Positions 1 to 13,278 of a stretch of DNA of 64,000 nt are shown here, piece by piece. The notes beneath the pieces were generated by a model. The model was not told where the DNA came from. It was given only the letters and a program-made list of their open reading frames with translations, and did no database searches. The DNA is from Rotaria sp. Silwood1. Taxonomy: Eukaryota; Rotifera; Eurotatoria; Philodinida; Philodinidae. Position numbers and translations under genes: made by a program. Each line of letters begins with the position of its first letter. Positions within the stretch are counted from its first letter, which is position 1. The stretch spans positions 1,025,661-1,089,660 of the forward strand of contig CAJNOP010000016.1 in the NCBI GenBank assembly GCA_905250075.1. Reading direction: 5' to 3'.

Positions 1-2189
1 CACAGAATATCAAGTCGCAAATCCAGCTCAATATTTGAACAGTAACTTCAGATGTTCTTTCATTAAACATATTTCAATAAAGTAGCTTAATAAGTGTTCG
101 AGAAATATTTCATCGTAAAATACATCATTTTCAGTAGCTTCCATTAAATACTGATATACTGTACTTTTTCGAATATAGTACTCAAAACTTTCGTAGGATA
201 ATATGGGTGGCACACGATCAATATTTTACGTGAAGCAATGTAGTTGAAAATAGGACCATTTTGTTCTATTTCTTCAATCGTGGAGAGTGTGAATGAAGAG
301 AAGAAGAAAACTTGAACTCATACGCATATCTATATTCATACTTACAATCACATTAATGCATATTGTATTAAGAAAAAAACCAGATTCGAGAGAAAGAGCG
401 TCGTAAATTATATAAAATGGTGAATATCAGTACTATTACATTGTCATCTCCCGCTATTCTATAAGTTGGTGAACATATTGAGAGAAACAACTGTTGTTTA
501 CTTCTAGTAAAAAATCGGTTGTTAAAATAAGACGAGAAAATAGGATGAAACACGGTCAAAATTAATATGATAATACGGCGTTGTATTGTAGAGCGCTGCG
601 AAGTGAAACTTTTACGACTACGACTCCGTCAGCATTTTCTGTGGAACTTGGACTCCACCAAAACCCGAATTTTTTTTGTTTGACTGATATATATCTAGTG
701 ATTCCGAAAAAAGGATCACACATATATAATTTCGATCTTTGTCGTAATGGTAAATCACATAAAGAATCCAAATAATAACTTGAATAGAGAAAATTCTTTC
801 GAATAAGAATTTGAAGAAAATATAATCCTAAGGATATTCTGAAAATTTAGAATTCTAGAAAACTTTCTCAATTAGACTTTTAGCACTTTGAACTCGAAAA
901 TAAATGCTTTTTTGATTGCATAGGACGATAGAGCAACTAATTCTAAACAAACCTATATTCAAGCTTTGCGCGACATTTTTTGACTGAATTACATTAATTT
1001 AAAAAAAGTTCACAAGTCCTTTGAGTCCAGCTTTCCCTCACGAAATGGCGAAAAAACTATCTTTTGGGCTTTTTTTAATATCGATGTAGTTCTTTTGAAA
1101 AATATCGTCGAAAGCTGCCAAACATCTTATTTTATAGACAATTAGCTGCTCTATTGTTTTGTAGAATCAAGAGAAACTTTTTTTTCAAATTCCATCTGTT
1201 GGAAAAACACTGTACTTTCAAATAGCATCAACAACAAATTTGATACCAAACTAAAGCGCGTGAAAAATGGAATTTATTAGTACTAAATAGCAACGATTAT
1301 GGCAACTTCTCAGTTTCAAAGTGAGAAACATCCTGAATTCAACGCCATATCGGCACAGAAAGCTCCATTTCATGAGGCAGTTCAAACTAGATCTCATTTA
1401 AAACGATGATTATCACAAAGTAATCGGCACCTGACTAGGAAACATGGGAGCAAAGAACCAAAAATGGAGTTTAAAAGCCAAAAAATATATTTCATATGTT
1501 TTGACAAAAATGGAAATAAATATTGAGTTGTGAAAAACTTTCTCATGTTCGTATACGTCTCGTCTCGATACTCTAAAGAACGTCAAGTGTCTTCACACTG
1601 ATTAATGATTATATTCACCAAGCCTTAAATAAATAAATATTACTGTGTTATGTTCATCATTTTAAATGAGATTTAGTTTGAACTGTCGCATAAGAAGGAC
1701 TTTTCTCAATTGAATACTGAGAAGTTGCCATAACTCTAACTATTTAGTATTGATAAATCACATTTTTAACGTACTTTAATTTGGTATAAAACTTGTTGTT
1801 GATTCTATTTGCAAGTACAATGTTACCTCCTTGAAATGATATTATTACCATCCTAGCACATTGCCTTTTTTTATTTTTTATGCTTGCACATACATATATT
1901 ATATACAAGAAACAAAAAGCAAAACCGAAAAAAAAAGAATACGATAAAAGTAAAACATAACAGCTGTGCGAATGTTTTTTTTTTGTTTTCTTTTAAAGTA
2001 TTGAAAAAAGAATGCTTCACTACCATCTAAGTTTATAGTAAACACACAAACACAAAGTTAATATAAGAAATATATTCACACAGTCACCAGAATAATTTTT
2101 TGTGACATTGTCCAAAATAAAATATAATTGGTCTTAATACAAAAATAACGCCAAAGAACTTCACCGTTTTGGTTTTTTTATATATTTAT
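1..2189. other. Intergenic, no supported gene
   Basis: AT-rich DNA with many homopolymer runs. A minus-strand open stretch at 28-213 reads like helical protein but has no ATG and no clear splice acceptor, so it is at most a gene fragment. The only clear structure is the long inverted repeat at 1206-1824. The 3' end of the Rel gene lies to the right. Confidence 0.5.
1206..1824. repeat. Long imperfect inverted repeat (foldback/MITE-like)
   Basis: About 200 bp at 1206-1423 reappear, diverged, as the reverse complement of 1637-1824. Shared blocks include ATGGCAACTTCTCAGT, CAGTTCAAACTA and ATCTCATTTAAAA. The unique centre is about 210 bp. Arms of this length with small indels are typical of an old non-autonomous foldback element. 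No target-site duplication was recognised and no protein is encoded. Confidence 0.65.
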
Positions 2190-4652
2190 CTATTTTTTAT
2201 TTAAACGTTTTGCAGGTTTTGCTGTTGATGATTTTCTAGATGAAATTCGAACTGGACATGCACCGGTAGCTGAAAAGAAATTAAAAGCATCGGATGCCAA
2301 TGAATCATTAACAGTTGAAGTTGAATCACTTATACTAAGTTCAGCTAATGCTTCTACAAAGAAATAATTATAAAGGTAAACATAACAAAAAAAAAAGTGA
2401 CTTACGATCTAATGATGCTTTATATAAATAAGATGATTGATAAATTTCTTCTCCCTTATAATATACAGTAATACTTGCTACAGCTTGATCACTTCGTGGA
2501 AATGGATAAGGAGGCATTGAAAAAAAAACAAGGTTTCCGTTTTTTGTAAACGGCAATGATTGATGCCAACCAGTTCGGTTTTCTGTTATCAGTATAGTTA
2601 TATCATCTTTCATAATACGACCTTTAAGAAGAGTATATACTCTTTCATTGCCACCCATTGGTCCATATGCTGGACCCATATGTTCAACACCAACATCACC
2701 ATAAGCTAAAAAATAACAATGAATAAAATTCTTTTCGAACAAATAAACAAAAAATAAAATTTCTTACCTTCACTCATTACACAAGAATATGCGATACTAG
2801 CTTCATCTCGTTGATATGTATCTTTTTCAGCTTGATATATGCGTGTAAAGCGAAGTCTTGATTGATCAAGTTGTCGTGTTTTAATTAAATCTTTTGTTAT
2901 ATTATCATCTTGTTTACTTTTGATATATTCAATCATAAAACTATAAATAAAATGAAAATAACAGTAAACATTTTGAATTCAAAATAAAATTTACGTTTTA
3001 TATTCGTTCTTAAAATCTTCATTGGTTACACAAAAATATAATGTATTAGGTTCATTTTGTCTAAAGATCAATGCAGCATCATCGAATGAATTGCTGCAAG
3101 TTTTATTATCAATTGTATATGGATGTGATTGTCCATCTATTCCAACAAGAGTAACTTCAATTATATTTTTAACCGATTGCTGTGCCCATATGCGAGGTAT
3201 CTAAAAAAGAAGATAAAAATGATTCCTACATGGACGATATGGATATTAATCAACATACATAAATTGTTGGATATTCATATTGATCATGTACTGCACATCG
3301 AATATAATGTGATGCACTCCTACTTTCATTTTGTGTGCGTGGACGGAATTTTGAACGTGGCTGAGATTTTAATTCAATTTGTTTTGATTCCATTGAATCG
3401 AATTGAAGGACTAAATATAGAAAATAATTTATTATTTAAAATATTTTTAAAAAATACATACTCTGTTGATATTCAAAATCACTATACATTTGTTCTGTAG
3501 TACACGGTTGACATCCACCATAACCTGAAAAAAACAAACGATACCCATAAGTATTATGAAGATTTCTTTATTAACGTTAACGTACTTGAAAGAATATCAA
3601 TGGGAGCAACACTCGATGAAGATTGTTGATTCTCTAAAGACAAATAGAAGATGATCAGAGATGAATTTATGTATACATCAACTTACTGGAACTTCTTTTA
3701 GGTTTTGATGAACTTTTAAGGATGCGGTGTTGTTGTTGAATATATTGTGTTGTAAGAATTGACACTAAAATTAAATAAGAAAAAAAAACGACAGTTAATA
3801 AAATTTAATAGTTAATGAATTTTTCTTACTATCGATTTCTTTTTGTTCAATTGGTGAACTGCCAATTTGAACAGAACTTGGTGATGATAAAATATCTGAT
3901 GAATAAAAAAAATCTCATCATAAAAAAAAACATATATTAAATAAATTTATACCAACCTGTTTGTGATGAAGTTAAAGTCATTCTTTCCATGGTATCTTCT
4001 ATTATACTTTGTCTTGGTATTTCTTGAAATGATATTGATGATATGAATTTACTTATGTCTTCATTGTCACAGGGTGATGCAGGTTCATGAGTGATGACCG
4101 AGTCGTAAATAGGAAATTCTGAGAAAAAAAAATATCAATTTATTATGATAATTATTTTTTTATTTATTATTAAACTCTGTCAAACTAAATCCTTTTTAGA
4201 TTAAACAAAATTTATTTATTCCAAAGGTATTTCTTTCAATGTCTAGTTTGAGATGTACCTTCTTTATTTTCTTGATAAACAATTTTACTCAGAAGATTTT
4301 CATGATAAGTACTCAAATGACGTCAAATAATGTCTCGAAATTTTAAATATAAATATCAAAATAAAACTTACGATCCATCGGTAGATCAATAAGAGCATTG
4401 CTTATATCATCAGTGTTATGTATAGTTGAATTTGATGCGAGGTAGTCGTCGGGAAAGACAAATCCACCAAGAATCTTTTGAAAAACAAAACGAAATAAGA
4501 ACTAGCAATCAAATTTTGATCTTTTCATTCTAGTTTACCTGATCATTAAGCAAAGAATCGGATAGATCTGACAATACTGATGGCTGTCGTTGACCAGTTA
4601 AATTCAACGAATCTACCAGAATGTCCAAGTCTAAGTTCTCGTCCATATTCAT
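2190..4652 (-). CDS. Rel homology domain transcription factor (NF-kB/Rel-like), multi-exon
   Basis: This is a nuclear transcription factor of the Rel superfamily. About nine or more exons with gt..ag ends give an acidic, Ser-rich N-terminus of roughly 200 residues starting MNMDENLDLDILVDSL. A Rel homology region follows. The N-terminal half (exons 3251-3420 and about 3000-3202) has QPRSKFRPRTQNESRSAS where the DNA-recognition loop should be, then YPTIYI and CVTNEDF. The linker LDQSRLRFTRIYQ matches the NF-kB pattern. The IPT/TIG dimerisation domain (exons about 2409-2930) shows GGNERVYTLLKGRIMKDDI, SMPPYPFP and YKGEEIYQSSYLY. The last exon carries a short basic tail ending SRKSSTAKPAKR. No ankyrin repeats are present, so it is Rel-type rather than p105-type. 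The loop also recalls NFAT (RxR..E.SR), so the exact subfamily is open. Start chosen at the first ATG of the acidic exon. Confidence 0.8.
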
Positions 4653-6835
4653 TATGAATAAAATTAATCAATAAATTAATCTAAAAGCAACGAATAAAAC
4701 AATCCATTTTCTATTTTTACTGAATTAATCAACCATAACGCGAAGTATGACACATAAGAAAAAGTAATATATCGAGTTTTTGTTATGTGTTACTATGTAT
4801 TTTATTTTAAAAGAAAATTATTGTGTTGTGAGCCCTTCACTTTACCATCGAGAGAAAAACAAATGACGTTATATCGTCTTTTTATGTATTCTGCAACCCC
4901 TCTTGTTACTTTTCTACATTAAAAAAAACTTTTTTTTTTTATTCTTACGCCCTGTCATTGCTGCCCCTTACTACCTTGCTGATGTCGCCCTAAAAAAAAC
5001 AATCTCATGATATTGCAAAGCAAAGCAAAGAACGAAAAAGAATTACACCACTCTCCATATATGCGTCATGTATTGCCTTTTCTATTGGTGTACATTATAG
5101 TTCTGAATACACAGTCACAGAAAAAAAAAACAAAAATAAAAAAAAAGCTTGATAGATGTCTATCTACCCTATCAGCGGCTGTATATTTATATAGATTTAG
5201 AGAAGTAAAAAAAAAAAAAACAATGGTTTGAATCATTTTAAAAAAAATTGATTGAAAAAACAAAAAGGTGTGGTTTATGCAACGTTCAAGAGAATTTTAT
5301 TTTTAATATATTATATAAATAGTTCCTTAGAAAATGATCATCTGATTACAAAAAGAAATGTACACTATAGTTTGATTACGTCAATCACTCATTACAGAAA
5401 AGTTCAAGACACCAATAAGATCATATATATACGACTGAAACTTACTTTTCTTGCAACAAGTCTCTAATTTTTATTTTCTAGCTTTTCTAAACATTGTCAA
5501 AATCTTATATTCTATATCGGTATAAAAAGTCTAATAGAAACATATAATATGTGTGTACTGTCGGTTGCTAGAATAAAATATTTTATTTGTAATAGATAAC
5601 CTTAGACTATATGTTTATAGGCACTTTAATAAGTTTATTTAGGTTTTTTTTTTTTTTGAAAAAAGATAACAGCTAATGTCTTATCTCATTGACAATAAAA
5701 TATCTCAAACTACCAAGTAATTTATTGAGTTCTTTTTTTTAAATTATATTTTATTGTTAAGATAGTTTTATATTTTCTCATATTAGTAACAAAACTATAA
5801 AAAAATGATTGTATATGGGGCAACCTTATTATTTGATCTGAATCGAAAAGCAAAATAAGTAATAACTTTGAAATTAGCATAAAAAGCTGCATCGAATTAC
5901 ATGTATTTGAGCAAATTTATATGTAATAAATGCTATAAATGTGTACTCTGTTCAGTATTTTATTTAGAACTGTGTCTTTGCTCTCTTACTCACTTGAGAT
6001 TGGTTGTACCTAGGAAAGAGCTTTGATAAAATGCATGTGATTCGATGCAATGTGTTATGATGACTCTCATATGATTAATTATCTTGATTTTGAATTTAGA
6101 TACGGTATAAAAGTTGTCATATACAGTCATTTATTTACACTCTTCCTACCAAAACAAAAAATATGTCGAATTATCTTCACAATAAACCAAAGTCAACAAA
6201 AAGGAATCCAACAAATTATTTTATAGTATGAAATCTTTTATTGCCCATAAGATAAGAAATAAACTCTTCTCCTTCCTAAAAAAAAATAAATACATTATCA
6301 AAAATGCCTATATACATATATTTCAAAATTATGTATTACAAATAGTATGTTTTACTTGAATAACCAATAATATACATGAATCATATATTTCTACGCGACT
6401 TTTTTTCTGAATTAAAATAACATACTTTGAAAGAATATCGAAAAACTACCTAATCGAAACTTGAGACTTATTGAAAAGAAAGTGAATTATACTCATTTAT
6501 GTCCAATTTTATTGATTTCTCGAACTTTTTCTCATGAGCAAGTGACCTAATTGACATACGATGTACATTTTTTCGAACCAAATTATCACGATCCATGAAA
6601 GCATTTATAAATAAATTAAAAATAAAACTCACTCAACTTTTAGGTTTTCCACATCTTACAAATCTAAACACTGTTTTATTTTAAAAAAGTAAAAATAGAT
6701 TCAGCTTTTTATCACATTCCAGATAAAGTTAACAAAAAAAACAAGACTAATCATTCGTCTATACTTTGTTTTCAAGACAATATAATTACAAATAACAAAA
6801 AGAAAAAACACCAGTTAAAATCACAGAAAAAAAAT
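4653..6835. other. Intergenic between Rel and TIR-SAM genes
   Basis: AT-rich, with long A and T runs and stop codons in all frames. It should hold the promoter of the Rel gene (right of 4652) and the 3' end of the TIR-SAM gene. No RNA gene, repeat or further exon was recognised. Confidence 0.5.
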
Positions 6836-8829
6836 CTAGTGTCGATGTATTGATTGAGGTGATGACGAAAAAAGTGACTCAAGTGCCGCATTAAATGTTA
6901 AATTATTAAACAGTCTATCAGGTGCTGTCGATGGAAGTAATGATTCAACTGTTCGATAGTAATCTGTTGCAGACTAAAAAGTAATAAATCAATTAAGTTA
7001 AGTTGAATTGGATATATATGTTTATATTTACATCAAATTTTATTTTATACAATTGCCAAAGTGTTGATCCAGTAAAACGTGATAAAGCATTTTGAAATCT
7101 TAAAAATAAATGAAAGAATTAAAAAGAAATTGTAAGAGAGAAGTCGTAAAAAAAATATTTTACATTTCAAGTTTTTGTCGATTTAACCATTCAATCACAT
7201 CATCGGCATTCCATTCGTTAACGTTTACAATAGGAGTCCAACAACTACTCATCGTTGTCATAGAATGACAATTAGAAGTATGCATCGAACCTAAAAAAGA
7301 ACAAACGAAATCAAAAATTAATAGCAAACAATGAGTAGATAGTAATTACGTGTTCGATCATATTCATCAGCTCCTAGAGAAATTCGAACAGCTTCTATTT
7401 CACGTCTAAGTAAATTGAATGCTTCCTCGAATGGAAGTTGACTGAAATCAATTTGAAATTTTGATCCATTAATAATTCCAAGCCAACCAGCTGCTTTGTA
7501 ACCTGCTTGCATTAACATCGGAATAGATGCTTTATTACGTTCAACAGAATATTCAGCTTCTATAAAGAAAAATATGTTTTCAGAAAAATATCATGATTAA
7601 TGAACCTATACCTAATCGACAATATCGACTGTTATAATAGTTTTCATTAACTGCCATTAAAACAACGTATGCATTTTCAACAGCAGAAGCCATAGATGTT
7701 AGAATATCACCAGATATATCATCTTGATCAATCCAAACAGAATAATTTAAATTCTAAATATAAATGATTATTGAAAAACAAAGAATAATTTGATTATATT
7801 TTTGTTTACTTTTAATTCTCTAGCAATTTTTGAACATAAAGGTTTTGTTGAATGATTATAACTAACCATAATATGTCCAATGTCATTTTTATTTTTCTTT
7901 GGTTCAGCATATTCTATCACGCATGTCGTTGATTTTTGTTTGATCAATAAGATTTCTAATCGAGAAAACTAATAAAAAAAAATGAAATTCAAGTGTTATT
8001 TTACCATCTTCTTCATCTATTTTAACTGTACAAGGTACACAGAAACTTTCTCCATAGATATCAGTCCGTTTTGATTCATAGTCAGTATCTATATCTGGTA
8101 TAATACCCGAAAAACTGTTTTCTGATGATATAGTTTCCGGTACACTTGAGTGAATATCACAATCACGTTCTTGTGAGGTTTGAGAACGAAGAGATGCTAT
8201 AACACGAGTGAAATAAAAAAAGTATTAGAAGAATCATAATAGTAATACAAACTATCAATGGTTTTCTCAACTGGATATTTCTGTAATTGATTAAGACCGT
8301 TACCTAGAATATTATTTCATATTATTTGTGAATATATAAAATGAATGAAGACTGTACTATCATCAGTGGCTTCTGTAGGTTGTTTTTCTTGACTATCAGA
8401 TTCGGTTTCACTTTCACCTAAATAAATATTAAAAAAGAAACTTATTCAAAATCTAATATATGACGTAATTAAAATGATTTCAATATTTCTTATGTAAATT
8501 CAGCGAGATTAATACGTACAATCATTATCATCTAATAAATAATTGAGATCTGCATGTACACCTAAAGTTCTTGTAAGATCAACGATACGTTGATAATCTA
8601 TTTGCGATTTTGAACACTATTAACGCAAAATATGTTTTTTAATTGGAATCAAATAATAAAAAAAACCAATTACTTGCACATCTGAATCTTCGTCTGATCG
8701 ATTTGCATCACTAACAACTGGTGTTAGCATAGGTGTCTTAAAATCTTTTAAAAGACGGAAGTAGGAAGATTTTTTTTTTATATGAATAAAATATGACATA
8801 CGTGATAGATCTGGCTCTGGATCGTCCAT
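6836..8829 (-). CDS. TIR-SAM domain protein
   Basis: A cytosolic protein with an acidic, Ser-rich N-terminus (MDDPEPDLS...), then a TIR domain, then a SAM domain, on about ten short exons. The TIR domain (exons between about 7320 and 7970) begins GHIMVSYNHSTKPLCSKIA. It continues YSVWIDQDDISGDI and YCRLEAEYSVERNKASIPML; the Glu of C-x-x-E sits where TIR NAD hydrolases such as SARM1 have their catalytic glutamate. The C-terminal SAM domain (exons 6836-7250) reads NEWNADDVIEWLNRQKLEMF, then RFTGSTLWQLYKIKF. No signal peptide or membrane segment is visible, so it is not a Toll receptor. SARM1 has the order ARM-SAM-SAM-TIR; here TIR precedes a single SAM. NADase activity is inferred only from the glutamate. 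The Rel-type gene lies 2.2 kb away on the same strand. Confidence 0.82.
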
Positions 8830-9788
8830 AATAAATAAACTGACTTAGATAGAACTCAATAAGTTGATTTTGAATAAAATTCGATGTATTTCTCCTTTTT
8901 ATAATAATTAATAGTTTACAAGATCAATCTAAAAAAAAATAATACCTTTTGATCTTTTGCTCATATTCGAAAATGTATTTAAAAAAAGGAAATAACACGC
9001 GAAGAGAAAAACGACAACAGAACGTCATCAATGTATCAACAATATGGAAAGGAAAAGAAAAATAGTACAGATGAGTAAAACATTTGATAAATAAATACGG
9101 ATAAACAGCAGACGAAAGAAAAGTAATTTTGCATTTTTTTTTATTAGTAACTAGTGGCCGACTGACGTTTTGATAAACAAATATAATTCATTGTATAAAA
9201 AGAGTCGCTAACATCGCATCACCTTTTTATTGATTTTTTTTGTAAAAAAAAATTACCAATTAGTCATCGTATTTCACTCATCTCTTATGTTTTGATTATT
9301 TAAGTATTAAACTTCACATTTTTTATAAAGAATAACATCATTTTATCATTGCTCACCCTGCGAAAGAAAAAAGAAACATAAAAATCGCGGAATAAGGCGT
9401 GACGTATTTGCCAAATAAAACATTTTATTAGTTGAAAGAAAGTAAAGAAAAAAAAACCTATAAATCAAGCTTGCCCTATTTACAGTTTTGTGTTGCATGG
9501 TACTTTTATTACATATGAAACAGAAAAAAACCGTAACCAATCAATGTAACAAAACAAAAAAAAAATAACAATTGTACTCAATGAAATCACATAAAAAATA
9601 TTTAGTCAAAGTGACCCGACTCAATCATAACAAAACAGAAAATATTAGATAATAATTATTTTTAAAAATTCAATAAATTGAAATAAATTAGACATTGGTT
9701 AGAATAGAAAGAAAGAGAGATTCATAATCAAAAATAATATAACTATTATTTGCGATAAAGATAAAATAAATAAAGTTTATATTTAATA
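8830..9788. other. Intergenic, nothing recognised
   Basis: Short AT-rich spacer between the 5' end of the TIR-SAM gene and the 3' end of the GMPPB gene. Only poly-A/T tracts are seen. Confidence 0.5.
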
Positions 9789-12700
9789 TTAAATAAGAAT
9801 TTTTGGTTCTGAAACACTTTCACTAATTTCTTTATGTGGTAATATCACACCACCATTAATAAACAATTCATCTTGTACCGATACATCAAGTCCAAGTACA
9901 GTTGTGTTTTCCATACGCACCTAAATAAATCAAAAAATTTAATTAAAAAACAAATTTAATTCAATCGATTCAAGAATTTACCCATTTTCCAATTGTACAT
10001 CTCCAACCAATAATACAATTCGAAATCCATGAATGACTTTTAATTAATGAATCTGCTAGTACAGTGCAATTTTTCAAACAAACACCATTTTCAATAATTA
10101 CTCTAGGTCCAATGACAACATTGGGTCCTATTCGACAACGTTCACCAATTTTTGCTGTTGGATCCTACCAAAAACAAAATTTTTTGTTTTATTTAATCAT
10201 TCAAATGTAAAGAAATAGTTAAATATATATATATACAAATAAAACATTGCCGACCATTCCATTTTCACGGGATAATCGTTCTGGGTTTGAATTCCGTACA
10301 TAATTTAAATATAAACTCATACCAATTAAATAATCTTTTGGTTGACCGACATCCATCCAAAAACCTTTGAAAGAAAAAAAAATGATTAACTTAAACATAA
10401 CAATTAGCTTTCATTAAATCTGTAATACTGATCTCACTGATAATTTCTCTAATATCTAACAAGAAAACAAATATTTGAGTTTCAGACATCATTTAACCTC
10501 ATATTTGACGTTGATCTTGACTTCTCGGATATTATGACAACCCAAAACAGATTTGAATCTCGTGTAGAATCCTGCGCAATAAACTTTTTCCACGCGTCTG
10601 TATTCTGAATGTTCTGTCCGGTAGAACGTTCCGGATTCGAGAATGTTCCTCAGGATCTTAGTTCATAGTCTTGGCTTTACAAGATTTTTTTTATAGATAA
10701 AAAGTATTCTTTCGAAATAATGAATTTCAATCGGAGGTTTACCTAAACACAAAGCTAGTGTTGATTAGAATGTCCTAAAATTTTCAAGATAAATAAAAAT
10801 ATTTTTCTTGAGATAATATGAACATTGGAGAGATAGTCAATTTTACTTGCGTTGTCAATATCTCAAGAAAGATATACTTGCTTATCTAGAAAATTTGAAA
10901 TCAAACTTCTCTATTTCACAGACATGGAATCGGGTCATATTCTTTTTGAAATCGGACCGAACTGATCTAATCTTATAAAAATTTGATACGAATCGTTTTA
11001 GATTTTCCTTTATCTCTTGGAAATCGATATGTAATCAAAACACGACATCAATGGACATCTGATATTAGAAGACATTCTCTGGTTAGTATACGAATCTATA
11101 CAATACTTTGATTCAATTTCAAATTAATTCGATATGCAATAGTTTTAAAGTTTTCTTTTGTATGATTAAACTGTTCTGTTATTTTTAGTTTAAAAAAAAA
11201 TTATATTATTTTACCTTTAAGTTCATATGCATATAATTGTTTATCTGCAGCCATAGCTGGAAAAATTTCTTTTTCAATTGATGTAGGTCGTAACTAAAAA
11301 AGAATTTTTTAATCTTCATAACATATTAAATACATCCAATTAATTACTTCAATTCGATCAAGTATAGATGAGTTGAATATATATAAACCAGCATTAATTT
11401 TATTCGAAACATATTGACGTGGTTTTTCAACAAATCGTTCAATTTTACCAGTATCTTGTTCATAGACAACAACACCATATTTTGATGGTTCTTCAACTTT
11501 AGTTACCTATATAATTACAATTTATACAGAATATTTCAAGGGTCTCTGAAAGAAAAAAAGCGACTAGCTACTCAGTAATTCAATGGCTTTAAATATGATT
11601 TTTTTTTATAGCTTGATCACATATTTATTAAAGTTGTATTCAATATATTTTAGATAAGATGTTTATGTTTGCAGAAGTCAGAATTAAAATAATTTCATTG
11701 ACAATCGAAAGTTGCAAGTCGAATTCTGCATAAACACGCCAGCAAAAAATATATTTCAACGATTATGTGAAACCGTACTGTCAAAAACCGATTACAATGG
11801 AGAAGACCGTAGAGGAATTACTTGAGAAAAACTTGATGAAGTTATTGACGCTTGTAATAATGAGTCAGAATCAAGTGTTCGGTCTACGTAACTCTTCTTC
11901 GTAGAATTGAAGTGTATCTTGTATGACTTTAATATGAAATATTTTGTCATCATCTGGTATGTTGTTGTTTATGGTAATAAGCAAACTTGTGCAGTAAATT
12001 GAATACGTGATCCTGATTCATTTTTACAGAAATCCTTAACTAGATTGGCTTTTTCTATAATGATTGCCGTAGATCTTCCAGAATGTGATCGATTATCGAC
12101 AGTATCACTCTCAAATACTCACTGAAATACGGTTCTAATATAGGACTCAGTTGACGTATGATATTCGAATTCGACTTTGCAGTTTTCATTTTACAATGGT
12201 AACTAATTAATGCTCTAAATCATGTAAGCTAAATTTTTTGACAAAAACTCAGTTTTAACATACGAGCTTTTTTGAACAATACGGCTTATTCTGTGATATT
12301 TACTCTACAAACTAATATATGTTAGAGGCTCTAATAATGTCTTACCAAGGCTTATGAATATGAAAGAAAGTTCGAGCCAATAAAATCAGAGTTAAATTTG
12401 ACTTCGACCATGTTTCGTACACAGATATCTCTATAAAATATTGTTGGAACCTTCAAAACGCGTTAGTTCGTACAGTAAATATTAGAGAATAAAACCTACT
12501 ATTGAAAAAATTTCTATGTTAAAATTCAGTTTTTAATTTTATTGTGACTTTTTAGGTGTAACTATTTGATCTGATATATATTGAATAAAGCTTGAACGAG
12601 TACACGATCAAACTGTGGAAAAAAAATTCAAATCTCTTGAATTGTTGAGAGGCTATACACGGTTGTTTTTTTGTTCGGACTTTTGAAACACCATGTATAT

Positions 12701-13278
12701 ATATATATAAATTAATCCTTGATTTTGAAATAAAACTCCTTATACATACACAAATAGTTCCTTCACATTGATGATGTTTATGAAATTTCATCATATCCTC
12801 AAATGGAAAGTCACATATAACATCAGAGTTAAGTACAAAAAATGGATTAATATCTCCTTGAAGTTGATTACGTGCTAATGCCAATGGGCCAGCTAAATAA
12901 AAACAAAAGATCATCATAGAAAAACTAGAACGAAAAGAAAAGACTATTGTTTAAAATTAAAACCTGTTCCTAATGGTTCTGTTTCTTGAGAAAGTGTTAT
13001 CTTTATATTTAATCGTTTGGCTTCTACTTCCATTTCTCGCTGAAGCATATCTGATAAGTAACTAACGGCTAAAATCACATGTGTAACACCAACCTAAGCA
13101 AAAAAGAACGAAGAATATTTCAAATAATTCAATATGAATATATATATACTTGAACTAATGCTTCAATTTGATGTAATACCATAGGCTTATTACAAAATTC
13201 AACTAATGGTTTCGGTTTTGTAAGTGTTAACGGACGTAAACGTGTTCCGTAACCACCGACAAGAATAAGAGCTTTCAT
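9789..13278 (-). CDS. GMPPB: Mannose-1-phosphate guanylyltransferase beta (GDP-mannose pyrophosphorylase)
   Basis: Cytosolic enzyme that makes GDP-mannose from mannose-1-phosphate and GTP for protein glycosylation. The protein starts [18 protein letters not shown] with the nucleotidyltransferase signature [11 protein letters not shown]...KP. Next come [55 protein letters not shown] and [17 protein letters not shown] left-handed beta-helix of hexapeptide repeats follows ([19 protein letters not shown]). It ends SEPKILI, matching the family's E-P-(K/R)-I-hydrophobic end. About seven exons give the full family length, with no frameshift. Two introns are unusually long: about 10370-11213, and about 11511-12742, which contains a transposase relic. 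Closest to the beta (catalytic) subunit rather than GMPPA. Confidence 0.95.
11740..12110 (-). pseudogene. Mariner/Tc1-like transposase relic inside a GMPPB intron
   Basis: On the minus strand, a frame with stop codons reads [20 protein letters not shown], then SRIQFTAQ, a stop, and [20 protein letters not shown]. This is the layout of the N-terminal helix-turn-helix of mariner/Tc1-like transposases (an N-R-S-x-S-G-R linker, then a second HTH ending L-K-x-Y-K-I-x-F). The DDE domain was not recognised, so the copy is old and dead. It lies in the same orientation as its host gene, within the long intron. Confidence 0.5.

Noticed and set aside
1-213. Minus-strand 61-residue frame at the window edge
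   Set aside because: No ATG, no acceptor AG between the upstream stop and the frame, and no partner exon in the window.
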